Position numbers and translations under genes: made by a program
Part shown: positions 9,548 through 16,981 of the stretch, in pieces
Layout of the letters: each line of letters starts with the position of its first letter
Position numbering within the stretch: position 1 is the first letter of the stretch
Source: UBA7803 sp963822255
GTDB lineage: Bacteria; Pseudomonadota; Gammaproteobacteria; Pseudomonadales; Azotimanducaceae
DNA length: 64,000 nt
Reading direction: 5' to 3'
Assembly (NCBI GenBank): GCA_963822255.1
Contig: CAWGGV010000006.1
Span: 372,001 to 436,000 of the forward strand
Notes under the pieces: model-generated
What the model saw: the letters and a program-made list of their open reading frames with translations, nothing else
Told to the model about the DNA's origin: nothing
Databases searched by the model: none

Positions 9548-10210
9548 ATGAGCGGATTCTCCCGAGACCTCGCACGCTTCGGATCCGGCCGGGCGCTCTA
9601 CGGCCTGCTCGTGCGCAGGCTGCAGAAGCACTGCGGGATTCGCCTGTTCGCGATCAACACCCGGCCGTTCAAAGCCGACGCGCCGGTCACTGTCCTGCCG
9701 GATGGCCACAGCATTCGCTATCTCGACTCGACAGATCTGGAGGCCGTCTACGCCAAGCCGGCGCTCGCCATCACGCCCGCCATGGCACAGGCAGCGCGCG
9801 ATCGCGGCGATGTCTGTATCGGTTACTTCGCCGGCGGCCAACTGGTGTCCTACTACTGGTGCGCGTTCGGCGCGACGCCCATGGAAGACGGATGGTGGGT
9901 ACGCTTCCCAGCCGGCTACGCCTATTCCTACAAGGGGCTGACCCTGCCCTCCTACCGGGGCCAGCACCTTCAGCATCGGTTGACCGAGGTCAACGAGCGC
10001 ACGCAGTCGCGGCGTGGCTGTCACGACAACATCGAATACATCGCCGTTCACAACTTTGCATCGCGCACCTCGTCCGCCCGCAGCGGCAACCGCACCATCG
10101 GCTATGCTGGCTTCGTGCGATGGCGCGGCATCCGCCGAGCGTTCCACTCGCCGGGCGCCAGACGCCTGGGGTTTCGAATCTTCCGTCCTGGAGATGCCCC
10201 ACCAGGGTGA
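9548..10210 (+). CDS. GNAT-like acyltransferase, function unknown
   Basis: A 220-residue soluble protein. The middle and C-terminal parts look like a GNAT acyltransferase fold: FAGGQLVSYYWCAF resembles the central strands, and YSYKGLTLPSYRGQHLQHRL resembles the strand, loop and helix that bind acetyl-CoA, with YRGQHL in place of the usual (Q/R)xxGx(G/A). The N-terminal 60 residues are basic. The substrate is unknown. It lacks a ribosome site and may be translated from a leaderless mRNA. Its stop is four bases from the stop of the convergent sensor kinase. I am sure it is a gene and only moderately sure of the fold. Confidence 0.72.
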   Translation: MSGFSRDLARFGSGRALYGLLVRRLQKHCGIRLFAINTRPFKADAPVTVLPDGHSIRYLDSTDLEAVYAKPALAITPAMAQAARDRGDVCIGYFAGGQLVSYYWCAFGATPMEDGWWVRFPAGYAYSYKGLTLPSYRGQHLQHRLTEVNERTQSRRGCHDNIEYIAVHNFASRTSSARSGNRTIGYAGFVRWRGIRRAFHSPGARRLGFRIFRPGDAPPG

Positions 10211-10214
10211 CCGG

Positions 10215-11561
10215 CTACGGCGCCGTGCTGGCCGTCAGCGGCAGCCGGAGCTCCAGGCACGCGCCGCCCAACGGGCTCTGTTCGATCTTCAGGGTGCCGT
10301 TGTAGAGCGCTACCAGCTCCGCCACGACGGACAGACCGATCCCCTGCCCCGGCTGCACCTCGTCGCCACGGGCGCCACGCGCCAGCACGGCCTGGCGCAC
10401 CGGTTCCGCGATACCGGGGCCGTCGTCTTCCACCCGCAGCGTGAGCCCGCCGTCGATAGCGCCGCTCACACGTACTCGGCAACGGGTGTACTTGAAGGCG
10501 TTCTCCAGCAGATTACCGAGGATCTCCATCAGATCCCGCTCGTCGCTCAGCACCCGGCACGGCTCGGGCAGATCGACGTCCACCTGGATGTTGCGGTCGC
10601 GGTAGGCGGTTCTGAGCGCGCGCACCAGACGCTCCACCAGGTTGGCCACGTCCACCGGGCGGCCGACGATCACCGGCCCGGTGACCGACGCCCGGGAGAG
10701 CTGATGGGTCACCGTGCTCTGCATGCGCTCGAGCTGCTCCTCGAGCAAGGTGCGGGGCGCCGTCGGTACCCGCTCCAGGGCGTTGCGGATCACCGCCAGC
10801 GGCGTCTTCAAGCTGTGCGCCAGATCCTCCATGGCCTGGCGGTAGCGGCTGCGGCTGCGCTCCTCGTGGGCGACGAACCGATCCAGGTTTTCGGCGAGCC
10901 CGGTGAGCTCGCTGGGGTAAGCGTCCGACAACCGCCGGCGCCGCCCTTCCTCCATTTCCCGAACCTCGTGGGCCATGGTCCGAAGCGGCCGAAGTGCCCA
11001 GCGCACGGCAAGCACGTGGGCCAGCACGAACAGCGCGGTGACCGCGGCAACGCCCATGTACAGGTAGCGGCGGAACGACACGATCTGCGCCCGGAACGGG
11101 GTCCAGTCCGTCGCCACGTGAAAGCTCAGAACCCGCTCGCCCGGGTCCTCCCAGATGACCGCGTACGACAGCCACAACAGACCCTGCTGAGCCGCCGGGT
11201 CGTCTCCGAAGCGGAACTCTCCCGGCCGCAGCCCGTTCAGGGAAGGGATCATCACCCCGCCCGCGACCGCCGAATCCGACCGCCACAGCACCCGCTGGCG
11301 GTTGTCGGTAATCCAGGCGTACAAGCCCGACTCCGGCTGACCGAGGCGCGGCTCGGGCAGCGGCTCGGGCACGCTGATCCGCGTCCCCGAGGTCTCCATG
11401 GCGCCCATGAGCGAGTAGATCACCAGGCGAAGCTGCTCCTCCGCCCCCGACAACGTGCTCCAGCGGAACGACCGGTCCAGCACCAGGCCGGCGAGGGTGA
11501 GGGAAATGCCGAGTACCAGCGTGGTGGTGACCAGCAGCCGGGACTGGATCCCCGACTTCAA
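10215..11561 (-). CDS. PhoQ-like sensor histidine kinase
   Basis: A 448-residue inner-membrane sensor kinase, partner of the overlapping response regulator. There is one membrane helix near residues 8-30, a periplasmic sensor of about 135 residues, a second helix near 165-187 and a HAMP-like linker. The phosphoacceptor is His249 in DLAHSLKTPLAVIRN. The ATPase domain has the N box GNLLENAFKYTR, the G1 box VEDDGPGI and the G2 box GQGIGLSVV. The family resembles PhoQ-type kinases, which sense divalent cations or membrane damage, but the actual stimulus cannot be read from sequence. Its start overlaps the regulator stop by four bases (ATGA), so translation is probably coupled. Confidence 0.92.
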   Translation of the reverse strand: MKSGIQSRLLVTTTLVLGISLTLAGLVLDRSFRWSTLSGAEEQLRLVIYSLMGAMETSGTRISVPEPLPEPRLGQPESGLYAWITDNRQRVLWRSDSAVAGGVMIPSLNGLRPGEFRFGDDPAAQQGLLWLSYAVIWEDPGERVLSFHVATDWTPFRAQIVSFRRYLYMGVAAVTALFVLAHVLAVRWALRPLRTMAHEVREMEEGRRRRLSDAYPSELTGLAENLDRFVAHEERSRSRYRQAMEDLAHSLKTPLAVIRNALERVPTAPRTLLEEQLERMQSTVTHQLSRASVTGPVIVGRPVDVANLVERLVRALRTAYRDRNIQVDVDLPEPCRVLSDERDLMEILGNLLENAFKYTRCRVRVSGAIDGGLTLRVEDDGPGIAEPVRQAVLARGARGDEVQPGQGIGLSVVAELVALYNGTLKIEQSPLGGACLELRLPLTASTAP

Positions 11562-12241
11562 CCACTGCCCCCCTCGGCGGAGTTCTCGGCGAACCGGTAG
11601 CCCTGGCCCCGCACGGTGCGGATGGGATTGAACGGGTCGAGCTTCTTGCGCAGGCGCCCCACGAACACCTCGATGACGTTGCTGTCCCGCTCGAAGTCCT
11701 GCTCGTAGAGGTGGTCGGTGAGCTCAGTCTTGGACACCACCCGGCCGGGGTTGAGCATCAGGTACTCGAGCACCCGGTACTCGTAGGCCGTCAGATCCAC
11801 CGCCTGCTGGCCTACTTTCAGCTCCTTGCGGGCGGTGTCGAGGGCGAGCTGGCCGCTCGCGATCACCGGCGAGGCGTAGCCGGCCGCGCGCCTCACCAGG
11901 GCGTTCAGACGGGCCAGCAGCTCTTCCATCTGGAACGGCTTGGTTAGGTAATCGTCGGCGCCGGACTCGAGGCCCTCGACCTTGTCCTGCCAATGTCCCC
12001 GGGCGGTGAGGACGAGAATGGGAAAACGCCGGTCGGTAGCTCGCAGTCGCCGGATCAGCTCGATGCCGCCGAGCTTGGGCAGCCCCAGGTCGATGACGGC
12101 AGCTTCGTAGTCGTACTCCTGGCCGTAGTACTGGCCTTCCTCACCGTCCGCTGCCGCGTCCACCACGAACCCCGCCGACTTCAGCTTGTCCTGAAGCTGG
12201 CGCGAGAGCTCGGCTTCGTCCTCGACGATGAGAATGCGCAT
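11558..12241 (-). CDS. PhoP-like response regulator (OmpR family)
   Basis: A 227-residue transcription factor. The receiver domain has acidic residues EDE at 7-9, the phosphoacceptor Asp51 in VIDLGLPKLGG, Thr in VLTARG and Lys in YLTKPF. A winged-helix DNA-binding domain follows from about residue 125 (LTAYEYRVLEYLMLNPGRVVSK) to RTVRGQGYRF. It should be phosphorylated by the kinase encoded immediately downstream. The gene sits two bases after the PepSY protein gene, giving the operon pepSY-regulator-kinase. This order is typical of PhoPQ-type systems. Confidence 0.94.
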   Translation of the reverse strand: MRILIVEDEAELSRQLQDKLKSAGFVVDAAADGEEGQYYGQEYDYEAAVIDLGLPKLGGIELIRRLRATDRRFPILVLTARGHWQDKVEGLESGADDYLTKPFQMEELLARLNALVRRAAGYASPVIASGQLALDTARKELKVGQQAVDLTAYEYRVLEYLMLNPGRVVSKTELTDHLYEQDFERDSNVIEVFVGRLRKKLDPFNPIRTVRGQGYRFAENSAEGGSG

Positions 12242-12243
12242 GG

Positions 12244-12570
12244 TCAGTCCCCGGGGCGGATGCGGCCCTGATCGTCCACGAAGTAACTCTTGACCCGCTT
12301 GCCGTCCAGCAGCACGCGGATGTCGTAGCCCTGCCGGCCGCTGCGCTCGGAGGGCGAGGCGGACAGCACACGACCGCCGGTCTGCCGGCGCACCATGTTG
12401 GCCGCCTGCTCCAGGGTCACGTCGGACGGCCTGACCAGGGTGTTGGGCTCGAGCTGCTCGTGGCCCCCATGCTGCCAGTCGGGAGCCGCCGCCACAGGGC
12501 CCGCCAGCAATGTCGCCAGGGCCAGCACCGCGATGGCAGCCACCGAACTCTGGGGAAACGCTTTCGTCAT
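12244..12570 (-). CDS. PepSY domain protein, first gene of the PhoPQ-like operon
   Basis: A small secreted protein of 108 residues. The signal peptide is clear (hydrophobic AAIAVLALATLLAGPVAAA). A single PepSY domain fills the mature part, with VTLEQAANMVRRQTGGRVLSA and ending YFVDDQGRIRPGD. PepSY proteins are often periplasmic and sit next to two-component systems, where modulation of the sensor is a plausible but unproven role. The stop lies two bases before the regulator start, so the three genes are one transcription unit. Confidence 0.9.
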   Translation of the reverse strand: MTKAFPQSSVAAIAVLALATLLAGPVAAAPDWQHGGHEQLEPNTLVRPSDVTLEQAANMVRRQTGGRVLSASPSERSGRQGYDIRVLLDGKRVKSYFVDDQGRIRPGD

Positions 12571-12601
12571 TGGCCGGATTCTACTCTCACCAACCGGCGC
12601 C

Positions 12602-13123
12602 TCAACCGACGGGCGTCACACGGACCCGCACCGGCAGCCGGTCGCCGGGATCGTGATCCATCTCGGTGGTGTACGTGTCGCCGGCGTAGCGGTAGGTGAC
12701 CCGGTAGCCCACCAGGCGGTCTTCCTGGCGCTGCTGGTCGACCACCGAGCAGACCTGGCGGCGCTCGTAGCGCACGTCCTGGTAGCTGCGGTTGCGGCGG
12801 GCCACGTCGGCGCCGATGCTGCCACCCAGCACCGCGCCCACCACGGTGCCCACCTGCTTGTTGCGCGTGTGGTGACCGACGGCGTTGCCGACCGCCCCGC
12901 CGATGATGGCTCCCAGGATCGGCGCGGTTGCCGAGTGCCCGCGGTCGTCGCGACGTACCACCGGCTCGTCCCGGCACTGCTCCACCGGCTCGTACCACGT
13001 CACCGTCTCGTAGATGGGGTCTGACGAGAGCACTCTGGCGTACTGGTAGCTCTGATCCGCCAGGGCCAGCGACGGCACCAGAGCGGCGACCGCCAGTGAG
13101 CTCGTGACACGCATAGCCATCAT
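12602..13123 (-). CDS. Glycine-zipper 2TM envelope protein
   Basis: A 173-residue exported protein of the 17 kDa surface antigen/glycine-zipper type. A signal peptide (VTSSLAVAALVPSLALA) is followed by a Tyr-rich part with two Cys, then a glycine zipper near residues 68-105 (ILGAIIGGAVGNAVGHH and VGAVLGGSIGADVARRN) and a beta-rich C-terminal domain. Such proteins insert in or span the outer envelope. The ATG at 13123 is preceded by GGAGG. It lies 31 bases upstream of the PepSY gene on the same strand and may be transcribed into that operon. Confidence 0.88.
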   Translation of the reverse strand: MMAMRVTSSLAVAALVPSLALADQSYQYARVLSSDPIYETVTWYEPVEQCRDEPVVRRDDRGHSATAPILGAIIGGAVGNAVGHHTRNKQVGTVVGAVLGGSIGADVARRNRSYQDVRYERRQVCSVVDQQRQEDRLVGYRVTYRYAGDTYTTEMDHDPGDRLPVRVRVTPVG

Positions 13124-13195
13124 GAAGCACCTCCGAACGCTATCCGACTCGTCCGGCGCAGTGTGAGGCGATGACGCTGAATGGACTCTGAATGG

Positions 13196-14035
13196 TCAGA
13201 CCAGCCGTGCGCCGCGCACCTCCACGCCCGCCACTCCATGATCGTCGTCGAGCCGAATCGTCACGTCCGCGCGGGCAGGAAGGTCGGTGCTCATGGCCAG
13301 GGTGATGCGCTGGTAATGGGCGACGAATCGGCGCAGCTCGGCCGTGCTCATGCGCCGCTCCGGCGGCAGTGCGCGCTCCTGCATCGTGCGCCAGCGCAGC
13401 ACCGCGTCCATGTCTGGCGCCGCCAGGTAGATCAGCCCGTTCAGCCGGCTCCACAGCTCCGCGTAGCGCCCCGCCAGCGCCTCGTTGACGTAGCGCCGCC
13501 ACACGCCGTCCGGATCCTCCTTGGCCTCGAGCTCGTTGACGGGCTGCTCAAGCGCCGCTTCGGGCTGCGGCCGGGCGCCCACGCACCAGCCTTCCAGCAC
13601 CAGCACGTCAATCGGCGCAGTGACCCACCGCCATCGGTCAGCGGGCAGCCGATCATCCGTGCCTTTGTCGAAACGCGGCAGCCGCACCGCGCCCTCGGCG
13701 CCGAGGTCGGCGATGGTCCGGCGCAGCAGCGCCACGTTGTGGGTGCCGGGCACGCCGCGGGTGGCGAGCAACGGGTGCACCGAACGGGCGAGGCCGAGCC
13801 GCCGCGCCCGGGTCAGGTAGAAGTCGTCGAGGGAACAGGACACGGCCCGCGCGCCGGCGGCAGTCAACGCGCCTTCGAGCTGCCCGGCGAGGGTAGACTT
13901 GCCGGAGCCCTGGGCGCCGGATATGCCCAGCACCAGCGGCGGCGCCACCCGGTCCCAGGCGGGCCAGGGCCACGCCTCGGCCGTCCCGGGCATCACCGAC
14001 CGCGCCAGTGCCGCCGCGAGCTCGGAACCTTTCAT
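13196..14035 (-). CDS. D-glycerate 3-kinase-like P-loop kinase
   Basis: A 279-residue kinase of the class III glycerate kinase (plant GLYK-like) group, predicted to make 3-phosphoglycerate from D-glycerate and ATP. The ATG at 14035 gives the usual N-terminus; upstream starts add unrelated residues. Visible motifs are the Walker A GAQGSGKSTLA near residue 39, CSLDDFYLTRARRLGLA, the segment LLATRGVPGTHNVALL, PRFDKGTDDR and the acidic strand VLVLEGWCVGARPQ. These follow the order in GLYK proteins. It is divergent from the M16 protease gene with an 89-base spacer. Alternative annotation would be an uncharacterised P-loop kinase; I rate glycerate kinase as likely. Confidence 0.82.
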   Translation of the reverse strand: MKGSELAAALARSVMPGTAEAWPWPAWDRVAPPLVLGISGAQGSGKSTLAGQLEGALTAAGARAVSCSLDDFYLTRARRLGLARSVHPLLATRGVPGTHNVALLRRTIADLGAEGAVRLPRFDKGTDDRLPADRWRWVTAPIDVLVLEGWCVGARPQPEAALEQPVNELEAKEDPDGVWRRYVNEALAGRYAELWSRLNGLIYLAAPDMDAVLRWRTMQERALPPERRMSTAELRRFVAHYQRITLAMSTDLPARADVTIRLDDDHGVAGVEVRGARLV

Positions 14036-14071
14036 GCCGCGACTCTGTCCGATTCGGCTGACGAATGCACG

Positions 14072-14077
14072 TATAAT
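14072..14077 (+). promoter_or_regulatory. Consensus -10 box upstream of the M16 protease gene
   Basis: A perfect TATAAT stands 47 bases before the GTG start at 14125, in the 89-base gap between divergent genes. No good -35 hexamer is seen 16-18 bases upstream. The complementary strand reads TTATAC at the same place, so the glycerate kinase could use an overlapping promoter. Confidence 0.45.
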
Positions 14078-14124
14078 CCGCGGGTGGGATTCCTGACGTT
14101 CCCGTTGCTGTTTAGGAGTGGACT

Positions 14125-16980
14125 GTGACAGATCTTCGAGCCCTGTTCGTCGCCGGGCTGATGCTGGCGCTCGCCTCATGCACGCTGGCGCCGCCCGCGC
14201 CCGTGGAGAGCGCGCCGACCGCACCGCCGCCGGGCCGCGGCGAGGCTGTGGTACCCGCGCCCAAGCCGGTGCAGATCGTCAAGAGCCCCAACGACGAACG
14301 CCGCTACCGATACCTGACGTTGGACAACGAGATGCGGGTGCTGCTGGTCTCGGACCCGAACGCCGACAAGGCCGCGGCGTCGCTGGTGGTGTTCCGGGGC
14401 AGCTACGACGACCCGGCCGAGTATCCGGGGCTGGCGCATTTCCTCGAGCACATGCTGTTCATCGCCACCGAAAAGTACCCGGACGTGGACGGCTATCAGG
14501 AATTCATCTCGAAGCACGGCGGCTCGTCCAACGCCTACACCGCCGGCAATCACACCAACTTCTTCTTCGACGTCAGCCCTGATCAGTTCCAGCCGGCCAT
14601 GGATCGCTTCTCGCAATTCTTCATCAGCCCGCTGTTCGACGCCGAGTACGTCGGCCGGGAAAAGAACGCCGTGCAGTCGGAGTATCAGCTCCAGCTCAAG
14701 GCGGACGAGTGGCGGGGCGCCGCCGTCATGGGTGAGGCCATGAATCCCGCGCACCCGGAATCGAAGTTCAACATCGGCAGCCTCGAAACCCTGGGTGACG
14801 GCGTGCGCCAGGCGCTGCTCGACTTCTTTCACGACAACTACTCGGCGGATCAGATGGTGCTGGTGGCCATCTCCAACGAATCCCTCGAGGACATGCAGAG
14901 CTGGGTCACGCCCATGTTCAGCCAGGTGGCCGACCTGCATCTGGGCCCGACCCGGGTACAGGTGCCGCTGTTTCTGAGCTCGGACCTGCCGGAGGTGGTG
15001 GACTACAAGACCATCAAGCAGGGTTACAAGGTCTCGTACAACTTCCCGGTGCCGGCGGTGGAGCAGTACTACCGGCAGAAGCCCGCCGACTACGTCACCA
15101 ACCTGCTCGGTCACGAGGGCCAGGGCAGCCTCTATCAACGGCTGCACGGCCAGGGGTTGATCGAGTCGCTGTCCGCCGGAACGGGCTCGTTCGACAAGAA
15201 CAACAGCGTGCTGGCGGTGGACATGGAGCTCACCGACCGCGGCTACCAGCATCTCGACCAGGTCACCGAGGCGCTGTTCGACTACATCGGTCTGCTTCGT
15301 GACAGCCCGCCCGAGCCCTGGCGCTATCAGGAGCAGGCGCGGATGGCGGAGCTGGCGTTCCGCTACCAGGAGCAGTCGTCGCCGACGGCCTTCGTCTACC
15401 AGGTGGCGCCACGTTTCGAGGACTACCCGCCCGGCGACGTGCTGGCCGCCCCTTACCTCATGCAGGACTTCGACCCGGAGCTGATCGACCGCTATGTGGC
15501 GGCGCTGACTCCGGAGAACCTGGTCATGGAGGTGGCAGGGCCCGACGTTCCCACCGACCAGGTGGAGCGCTGGTTCAAGGTGCCCTACCAGATCGAGCAC
15601 CAGCCCGCGCCGCGCACCGGCAACGCAACCGCCGGGCTGTCGCTGCCGCCGCCGAACCCCTACCTGCCGCAGGATCTCACGGTGTTGTCCGACGAGGCGG
15701 AGCCGCCGAAGCTGGTGGTCGCCCGCCCGGGCCTGTCGGTGTGGGCCGACCGCGATACCCAGTTCGATACCCCGCGGTCAAATCTGTACCTGTCCCTGGC
15801 CATCCCCGGCGGCATCGATTCCCCGCGCGATCTGGCCATGGCGAGCCTCTACGTTCGGGTAGTGCGCGACGCGCTGAGCGAGGCGGTCTACCCCGCCTAT
15901 CTGGCCGGCCTCGGCTACAGCCTGGATGTGGATGGCTACGGCTTCGAGCTCGATATTTCCGGCTACAGCGACAAGCAGCTCACCCTGCTCGCCACCGTGC
16001 TGGAGGCTCTCACCAGCACGCCGATCGATCCGAACCGCTTCGCCGTGCTGCGCGACGGGCTGCTCCGCGACTGGGCCAATTTCCAGGACGAGCGCCCGTA
16101 CACCCAGGCCTATGGCGCCCTCGGCTATCTGCTGATGTCCAGCCAGTGGCCGCCGGAGATGCTGATCCACGCCCTCCAGGGCCGCACCCCCGAGGACCTG
16201 GCCCGCTGGCGCAATCACCGGGCGGGCAAGTTCCACGTGCTGGCATTGGACCACGGCAACGTGCCCGTGGAGGCGGCCTGGGCGCTGACGTCCGTGCTCC
16301 AGGAGCGCCTGTCGCTGGGCGCGTTCCAGCGCGAGGATCCCCGGGTCGTAAACGTCACCCGGGCCTCGAGCTATCAGATCGACGTCAACCACCACGACTC
16401 GGCGATGGTGCTGTATCTGCAGGATCAGGACAGCACGGTGGAAGCCCGGGCCAGGAGCGCGCTGGCCGCCGCCATCCTGCGGCCGGCCTACTTCACGAGC
16501 CTGCGCACACGACAGCAGCTCGGCTACGTCGTGGCGGTGACCAACCAGACCCTGCGCAAACGCAGCGGCCTCGCTTTCATCGTGCAGTCGCCGGTGGCGT
16601 CCGCCGCTAAGCTTGAGCGGGCGACCCAGGCATTCCTCACCGAGGAACTGGAATCCGTCAGCGCCATGCCCGAAGACGTGTTCGCCAGCTACAAGAAGGG
16701 CGTGATCACCACCCTCACGGAAAAGGACAAGAACCTCTCCGAGCGCGGCCAGCGGCTGTGGAACAATCTGGAGCTGGGGGTCACCAGCTTCGATCTCAAC
16801 CAGCAGATCGCCGACCAGGTGGCTCAGCTCGACAAGGCCGAGCTGGTGAACTATCTCACCCGCACCACGGCCCACTTCGACGATGACCGGCTGCTGGTGT
16901 ACAGCAAGGGCAAGTTCGACGAGGCGCCCGCCGGGGGCCAGCCGGTGGCGAGCGTCAAGGAGTTCAAGGCGGCGCCCTGA
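14125..16980 (+). CDS. M16 (insulinase/pitrilysin) zinc protease, lipoprotein
   Basis: A 951-residue metalloprotease of the pitrilysin/insulysin type. The GTG at 14125 follows AGGAG at 14114-14118. The N-terminus is a lipoprotein signal with lipobox LASC and Cys19, so the enzyme should be anchored to a membrane in the periplasm. The inverted zinc motif is His105, Glu108 and His109 in HFLEH, with third ligand Glu186 in AVQSEYQLQ. The inactive C-terminal half carries the usual binding residues in TSLRTRQQLGYVV. It likely cuts medium-size peptides. It is convergent with dinG, whose stop is one base away. Confidence 0.94.
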   Translation: MTDLRALFVAGLMLALASCTLAPPAPVESAPTAPPPGRGEAVVPAPKPVQIVKSPNDERRYRYLTLDNEMRVLLVSDPNADKAAASLVVFRGSYDDPAEYPGLAHFLEHMLFIATEKYPDVDGYQEFISKHGGSSNAYTAGNHTNFFFDVSPDQFQPAMDRFSQFFISPLFDAEYVGREKNAVQSEYQLQLKADEWRGAAVMGEAMNPAHPESKFNIGSLETLGDGVRQALLDFFHDNYSADQMVLVAISNESLEDMQSWVTPMFSQVADLHLGPTRVQVPLFLSSDLPEVVDYKTIKQGYKVSYNFPVPAVEQYYRQKPADYVTNLLGHEGQGSLYQRLHGQGLIESLSAGTGSFDKNNSVLAVDMELTDRGYQHLDQVTEALFDYIGLLRDSPPEPWRYQEQARMAELAFRYQEQSSPTAFVYQVAPRFEDYPPGDVLAAPYLMQDFDPELIDRYVAALTPENLVMEVAGPDVPTDQVERWFKVPYQIEHQPAPRTGNATAGLSLPPPNPYLPQDLTVLSDEAEPPKLVVARPGLSVWADRDTQFDTPRSNLYLSLAIPGGIDSPRDLAMASLYVRVVRDALSEAVYPAYLAGLGYSLDVDGYGFELDISGYSDKQLTLLATVLEALTSTPIDPNRFAVLRDGLLRDWANFQDERPYTQAYGALGYLLMSSQWPPEMLIHALQGRTPEDLARWRNHRAGKFHVLALDHGNVPVEAAWALTSVLQERLSLGAFQREDPRVVNVTRASSYQIDVNHHDSAMVLYLQDQDSTVEARARSALAAAILRPAYFTSLRTRQQLGYVVAVTNQTLRKRSGLAFIVQSPVASAAKLERATQAFLTEELESVSAMPEDVFASYKKGVITTLTEKDKNLSERGQRLWNNLELGVTSFDLNQQIADQVAQLDKAELVNYLTRTTAHFDDDRLLVYSKGKFDEAPAGGQPVASVKEFKAAP

Positions 16981-16981
16981 C

